From positions 1 through 34,416 of the forward strand of contig CALBEG010000238.1 of NCBI GenBank assembly GCA_937927455.1: a stretch of DNA of 34,416 bases, written 5' to 3'. The notes under the pieces were generated by a model, which saw only the letters and a list, made by a program, of their open reading frames with translations, was not told the DNA's origin and did no database searches. Positions 31,744 to 34,416 of the stretch are shown here, piece after piece; within the stretch, counting starts at the first letter, position 1; each line of letters opens with the position of its first letter. This DNA comes from an uncultured Elioraea sp. Lineage in GTDB: Bacteria; Pseudomonadota; Alphaproteobacteria; Acetobacterales; Acetobacteraceae. Made by a program: the position numbers and the translations under genes.

Positions 31744-32567
31744 GCTTCCTTCTCCAGCCGCGCCAGTTCCTCGCCTTTACCGACCCGCCGCCGGCCGACG
31801 CCGGATTTCCGGTGACGAACCTCGCCGACCCGCAGCCCAAGATCGTATGGCGGCGGTCCTTCGATGGCCCATGGGCCGCGCGGATCACGGTCGACATGGG
31901 TGGCGACATCGGTCTCGACACGTTTGCGCTGCTCTACCACGCGGGCGCACCGGCGCTGACGTGGCGGATCTGGTCGCGAACAGCAGCCCAGGGGAACTTC
32001 GGCCCAGGCGTGGCCGGCGAGGCCGATGCAACGCCAATCCTGTCGCCGCTGGTGCCGGCATCGCTTCCCTCGACCATCGGCGCGACCCGGCTGCACGCGC
32101 TGCACGTGGCGCCGTCGCCCGTGACGGCGCGCTACGTCCGCATCGTGCTGCAGGACCTCACTGCCGGTCCGCAGGTTTTCTCGGCCGGTGTGCTCGCGAT
32201 CGGAGGCAGGATCCAGCCCATGAACGCCGGAACCGGCCCCGGTGCAGACTGGGGAACGGGCCGCCGCGTGGTCGATCTTTCCGAGGTACAGACGCTGGAT
32301 GGCGGCGAGCGGGCGACGTGGCGCCGGGCGTGCGTGCCCGAGGTGAGGTGGCGGTGGTCGCTCCTGTCCGACGCCGAGCTCCGCCAGCTGTGGGCGCTGC
32401 AGATGAACCGGGGGGAAGGGCAGCCGCTGCTCTACGTCGAGGATGCGGCAGCCACCACTGGCCTGCAGGAGCGCATCCACTACGGCACGCTGACGGGGCT
32501 CGATTTCTACGAGCGCCGCCAGGCAGACAAGAGCTCCTGGGAGTTCCGCCTGCGGCACTGGCTTTAG
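31740..32567 (+). CDS. Tail protein with discoidin-like beta domain
   Basis: 275 residues from a GTG overlapping the previous stop. FPVTNLADPQPKIVWRRSFDGPWAARITVDMGGDIGLDTFALLYHAGAP-type opening and ARYVRIVLQDLTA resemble jelly-roll binding domains of the discoidin class; the second half (EVRWRWSLLSDAELRQLWALQMNRGEGQPLLYVEDA, EFRLRHWL) resembles distal tail proteins that hold fibres. It is the last phage gene, 128 bases from the right end. Confidence 0.65.
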   Translation: MSFLLQPRQFLAFTDPPPADAGFPVTNLADPQPKIVWRRSFDGPWAARITVDMGGDIGLDTFALLYHAGAPALTWRIWSRTAAQGNFGPGVAGEADATPILSPLVPASLPSTIGATRLHALHVAPSPVTARYVRIVLQDLTAGPQVFSAGVLAIGGRIQPMNAGTGPGADWGTGRRVVDLSEVQTLDGGERATWRRACVPEVRWRWSLLSDAELRQLWALQMNRGEGQPLLYVEDAAATTGLQERIHYGTLTGLDFYERRQADKSSWEFRLRHWL

Positions 32568-32646
32568 GCGCTGCTCAGGAGCGCCTCACGAGCGCCTGAG
32601 GGCGCTGTCAACCTTGTCCCACGACACCCCGTGCAGGGCCGAAATT

Positions 32647-32689
32647 TTTTCTCAAACCTCCTGTCCCATTTTCTCAAACCTCCTGTCCC
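32647..32689 (+). repeat. Tandem 22-bp repeat at right end (two copies)
   Basis: TTTTCTCAAACCTCCTGTCCC occurs at 32647-32667 and again at 32669-32689, identical and separated by one base. The outer copy pairs with the left terminal repeat. Expected to be adjacent R1/R2-type transposase sites, one helical-turn multiple apart. Confidence 0.8.
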
Positions 32690-32695
32690 GCTACA
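32669..32695 (-). repeat. Right terminal inverted repeat of the prophage
   Basis: Its reverse complement starts TGTAGCGGGACAGG and matches the left terminus (297-323) at 23 of 27 bases. Confidence 0.8.
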
Positions 32696-32700
32696 CTGGT
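32696..32700. repeat. 5-bp target site duplication, right copy (CTGGT)
   Basis: Identical to 292-296 and directly next to the TACA end. Confidence 0.85.
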
Positions 32701-33289
32701 GGACCGCAACGGCGGGGAGGCAGGGCCGCTGGGGCAGGCGCTCGCCGAATCCGGGCTGCTTGAGCGGCTGCGCGGGCTTGCCGAAGCGGAACGCCGGCCT
32801 TCCGCCGCGCTGTGCGAGGACCTGTGGTGGAACGCCCAGCGCCGGGCGGACCTTCGCGCCTATGACGATGCGGTGGCGCGGCTCTATCGCCTTGCCGAGG
32901 CGGCGATCCAGGCGCGCCTGTTCGTGAACCACGGGATCGACACGGGAAAGGTGCCGCTGGAGCGGCTGAGCGAGGCCTTCCGCCGCGAACGGCCCAACCT
33001 CAAGCCCGATGCGGAGACCGGCTGCTGCCAGCTCGCGCTGTCGGACGCGCGGGCGCTGCTCGCCGAGCTGGAGCCGGCAAGCCCGGTGCCCGGCTTCTGG
33101 GCGAACGGCACGCCCGAATGGCAGTCGCGGCGCAACCACTCGATCCTGGCGCACGGGTTCAGCCCCCTCACGGCCAAGGACTGGAACAAGGCGCGCGCCT
33201 GGTTTGCGGAACGGGCGGGGGTGCTGTGGCGCGACCTGCCGGGCGGGGCCGAGGCCTGCCATCTGCCCGACCGGCTTCCGGCGGTGTAA
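32696..33289 (+). pseudogene. C-terminal part of the interrupted CARF/HEPN-type gene
   Basis: The frame continues that of 1-296 once the prophage is removed (ALKLV|DRNGGEAGPL). It encodes about 197 residues including LCEDLWWNAQRRADLRAYDDAVARLYRLAEAAIQARLF and, at 33131-33154, RNHSILAHGF, where R and H are spaced as in HEPN ribonucleases (R-x6-H). This block is a hallmark of TIGR02710 CRISPR-associated proteins. A GTG at 32699 could start a separate C-terminal fragment, but no promoter is evident in the phage end. Confidence 0.72.
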
Positions 33290-33474
33290 ACCCTGGCTTC
33301 CCGCATGCTCCGGGATCCAGCGGGCGTGGAGGGGGACGGCAGCAACCGCGGATCCGGGGCCCCGTGGCCTGCGCGCGAAACCATCCGCTTCGCGAGTTCC
33401 CGGAGCGCGATCGGCGGCGGTCGAAATTGTGGAGCGCATGCTATGGTTTGGAATATCATTCTGGGAGACGGCTT

Positions 33475-33933
33475 GTGAACCGGGCGTTGGTGGTCGTGGC
33501 TGCCTTTAGCCTTTCGACGTGTTCGTTCCCGAACCAGCCAAACGATGCAGTATGTAGTCAAACAAGAGAGGTTTCTCTAGAAGACTTTGGCAAAGTCCTG
33601 AAACGAGACTTGCTGGACCAATGTTTGATCAGATGGGGATACAGACTGGCCCCTGCCCCCGATCAAGCAGAGGTTGTTGCCCAAGGCGTGCTTTCAGCCT
33701 GCGACTTGGCCCTGGAGCGCGCGGTTGCGGAGGCCAGAGATGTCGCGCTTGCACGCGCGCGTGACCTGCACGCGGAGCATAAAAAGGCGGGGACAGCCGG
33801 CTCGGCCTCAGCATATGCCACGCTCGCCGCCCAGTGGGCGGAGGACGCTGAGAAGCGTGTGCGGGAGGCAGCGTACAGGGAAGCCCTGTTCCGCATCACG
33901 CAAGGCCGGGCAGGGCATTGTTCGGCTGACTAG
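33475..33933 (+). CDS. Small putative lipoprotein, host
   Basis: 152 residues from a GTG seven bases after GGGAG (33463-33467). The N-terminus NRALVVVAAFSLSTC is a short hydrophobic signal ending in a lipobox-like LSTC. The mature part contains two further Cys and a charged helix (LERAVAEARDVALARARDLHAEHKKAG). Base composition around 33420-33620 is lower in GC than the flanks, hinting at separate origin. No family recognised. Confidence 0.6.
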   Translation: MNRALVVVAAFSLSTCSFPNQPNDAVCSQTREVSLEDFGKVLKRDLLDQCLIRWGYRLAPAPDQAEVVAQGVLSACDLALERAVAEARDVALARARDLHAEHKKAGTAGSASAYATLAAQWAEDAEKRVREAAYREALFRITQGRAGHCSAD

Positions 33934-34027
33934 CTCGCCGCTCCGCCCCTGGAGGAGGCCATCGGGAGCGGTTTGGCGGCACTCGGCTTGTGCTGCGCCT
34001 GTCAGTCGCCGGATTGGCGGCTCTCAG

Positions 34028-34416
34028 AGTCCGTTTGGGAATTCACGGGTGTGCGTTTCGGCGGAGGAGGTTTCCGCCCATGGCGACGAGGATCATGGCG
34101 TGAGAGACGTCGATGCGGCGCTCGTAGTCGCGGACCAGCCTGCGCCATCGGGTCATCCACCCGGGCCGTAGGCGACCGAAGGTCAACGTGCGTTCGACGA
34201 CCCAGCGGCGAGGCTGGACCTCGAAGCCTTTCTGGCTTTCGGAGCGGCGGATGATCTCGAGAACGAAGTCGAGAGAGGCGGCCTTGTCCATCAGCTTCAG
34301 GCGGTCATAGGCGGCATCGGCGAACAGATGCTTCACCCAGGGCCAGCGCTGGCGGATGGCGTCGAGCACGGCTTGCGCGCCTGCGCTGTCGGAGATGTCG
34401 GCTGGCGTCAGATTGA
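34028..34416 (-). mobile_element. 3' end of an IS5-family insertion sequence, running off the window
   Basis: The element's transposase gene ends at 34043; next to its stop the plus strand reads GAGTCCGTTTGGGAATTC (34027-34044), a plausible terminal repeat. The other end and target duplication are outside the window, so the boundary is tentative. Confidence 0.5.
34043..34416 (-). CDS. IS5-family transposase, C-terminal part (5' end outside window)
   Basis: The minus-strand frame is open to the window edge, entering as NLTPADISDSAGAQAVLDAI, then HLFADAAYDR with the catalytic D, and WVVERT with the catalytic E, all typical of IS5/IS1031-type DDE transposases. Seven extra residues appear between VVERT and WMTRWRRLVRDYERR compared with the usual VVERTFGW spacing, an in-frame oddity right after the catalytic Glu. 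Confidence 0.85.
   Translation of the reverse strand, partial: NLTPADISDSAGAQAVLDAIRQRWPWVKHLFADAAYDRLKLMDKAASLDFVLEIIRRSESQKGFEVQPRRWVVERTLTFGRLRPGWMTRWRRLVRDYERRIDVSHAMILVAMGGNLLRRNAHP

Larger units (their letters stand above)
297..32695 (+). mobile_element. Complete Mu-like transposable prophage with siphovirus-type tail genes
   Basis: The element begins TGTG and ends TACA, has related inverted termini (23 of 27 bases identical by hand alignment) and a 5-bp direct duplication outside them. Inside are the Mu-type left-to-right order repressor, Ner, MuA, MuB, Gam, GemA, Mor, packaging genes, portal, MuF, protease, capsid gpT, gpG and gp36/gp37 homologues. The tail genes are of the non-contractile type (tube, frameshifting chaperone, tape measure, tip). 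Every expected module is present and no frame is broken, so the prophage appears intact. Its GC content and codon use resemble the flanking host DNA except in 9300-11700. Confidence 0.93.
32568..32695. promoter_or_regulatory. Right end of the prophage with end-type sites
   Basis: Gene-free. It begins with an imperfect hairpin (GCGCCTCA...TGAGGGCGC, 32580-32605) likely ending late transcription, then CTTGTCCCAC (32613-32622), then two direct copies of a 21-base unit and the TACA terminus. Confidence 0.7.

Noticed and set aside
32568-32695. mom/com DNA modification genes at the right end
   Set aside because: Only 128 gene-free bases separate the last tail-type gene from the prophage terminus.
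1-34416. CRISPR array linked to the CARF-type gene
   Set aside because: No regularly spaced direct repeats of 24-40 bases were seen anywhere in the window.

Overview
The window is almost entirely one complete Mu-like transposable prophage (297-32695, 32,399 bp) in high-GC bacterial DNA. Gene content and codon use suggest an alphaproteobacterium; this is an inference and no rRNA or housekeeping gene is present to prove it. The ends are defined to the base. The prophage starts TGTG and finishes TACA, its termini form an imperfect inverted repeat, and it is flanked by a 5-bp duplication CTGGT (292-296 and 32696-32700). Removing the prophage and one CTGGT restores one open frame across the junction. 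The interrupted host gene looks like a TIGR02710/Cas02710-type CARF protein (CRISPR-linked, with an R-x6-H HEPN-like motif near its C-terminus), so the phage has broken what looks like a defence gene.

Layout. 297-673: left end without genes, rich in AAGTGGGAC-type sites. 674-1345 (minus): HTH repressor, divergent from and abutting a Ner-like regulator (1349). 1647-4585: MuA-type DDE transposase and MuB-type ATPase. 4582-7940: tightly overlapping early genes, including a stand-alone DnaA domain IV protein, Gam, small DNA-binding proteins, two membrane micropeptides, GemA/gp16 and a Mor-type activator. 7941-8021: hairpin and a repeated CTTGTCCCAC site at the early/late boundary. 8022-12717: adsorption-type module (small beta protein, 1123-aa Ig-repeat/SGNH-like protein with locally low GC, beta-helix protein). 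12714-18501: packaging and portal genes (DUF2730, gp26-like, DUF3486 small terminase, large terminase, DUF935 portal, MuF with a C-terminal toxin-like domain). 18502-18856: gap with two copies of a hairpin unit and two candidate minus-strand micro-ORFs. 18857-23377: protease/scaffold, decoration protein, gpT capsid, head completion genes. 23364-30487: a siphovirus-type tail (tube protein, tail assembly chaperone with an A AAA AAC frameshift site, tape measure, collagen-repeat tail-tip protein). 30495-32567: GH19 endolysin, holin-like protein and two further tail-like genes. 32568-32695: right end with a 22-bp tandem repeat.

The phage thus combines Mu-type replication and head genes with a long non-contractile tail: no sheath, no Mu baseplate genes and no mom/com were seen. 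Right of it lie the 3' part of the broken host gene, a small lipoprotein gene and the 3' end of an IS5-family transposase running off the window.
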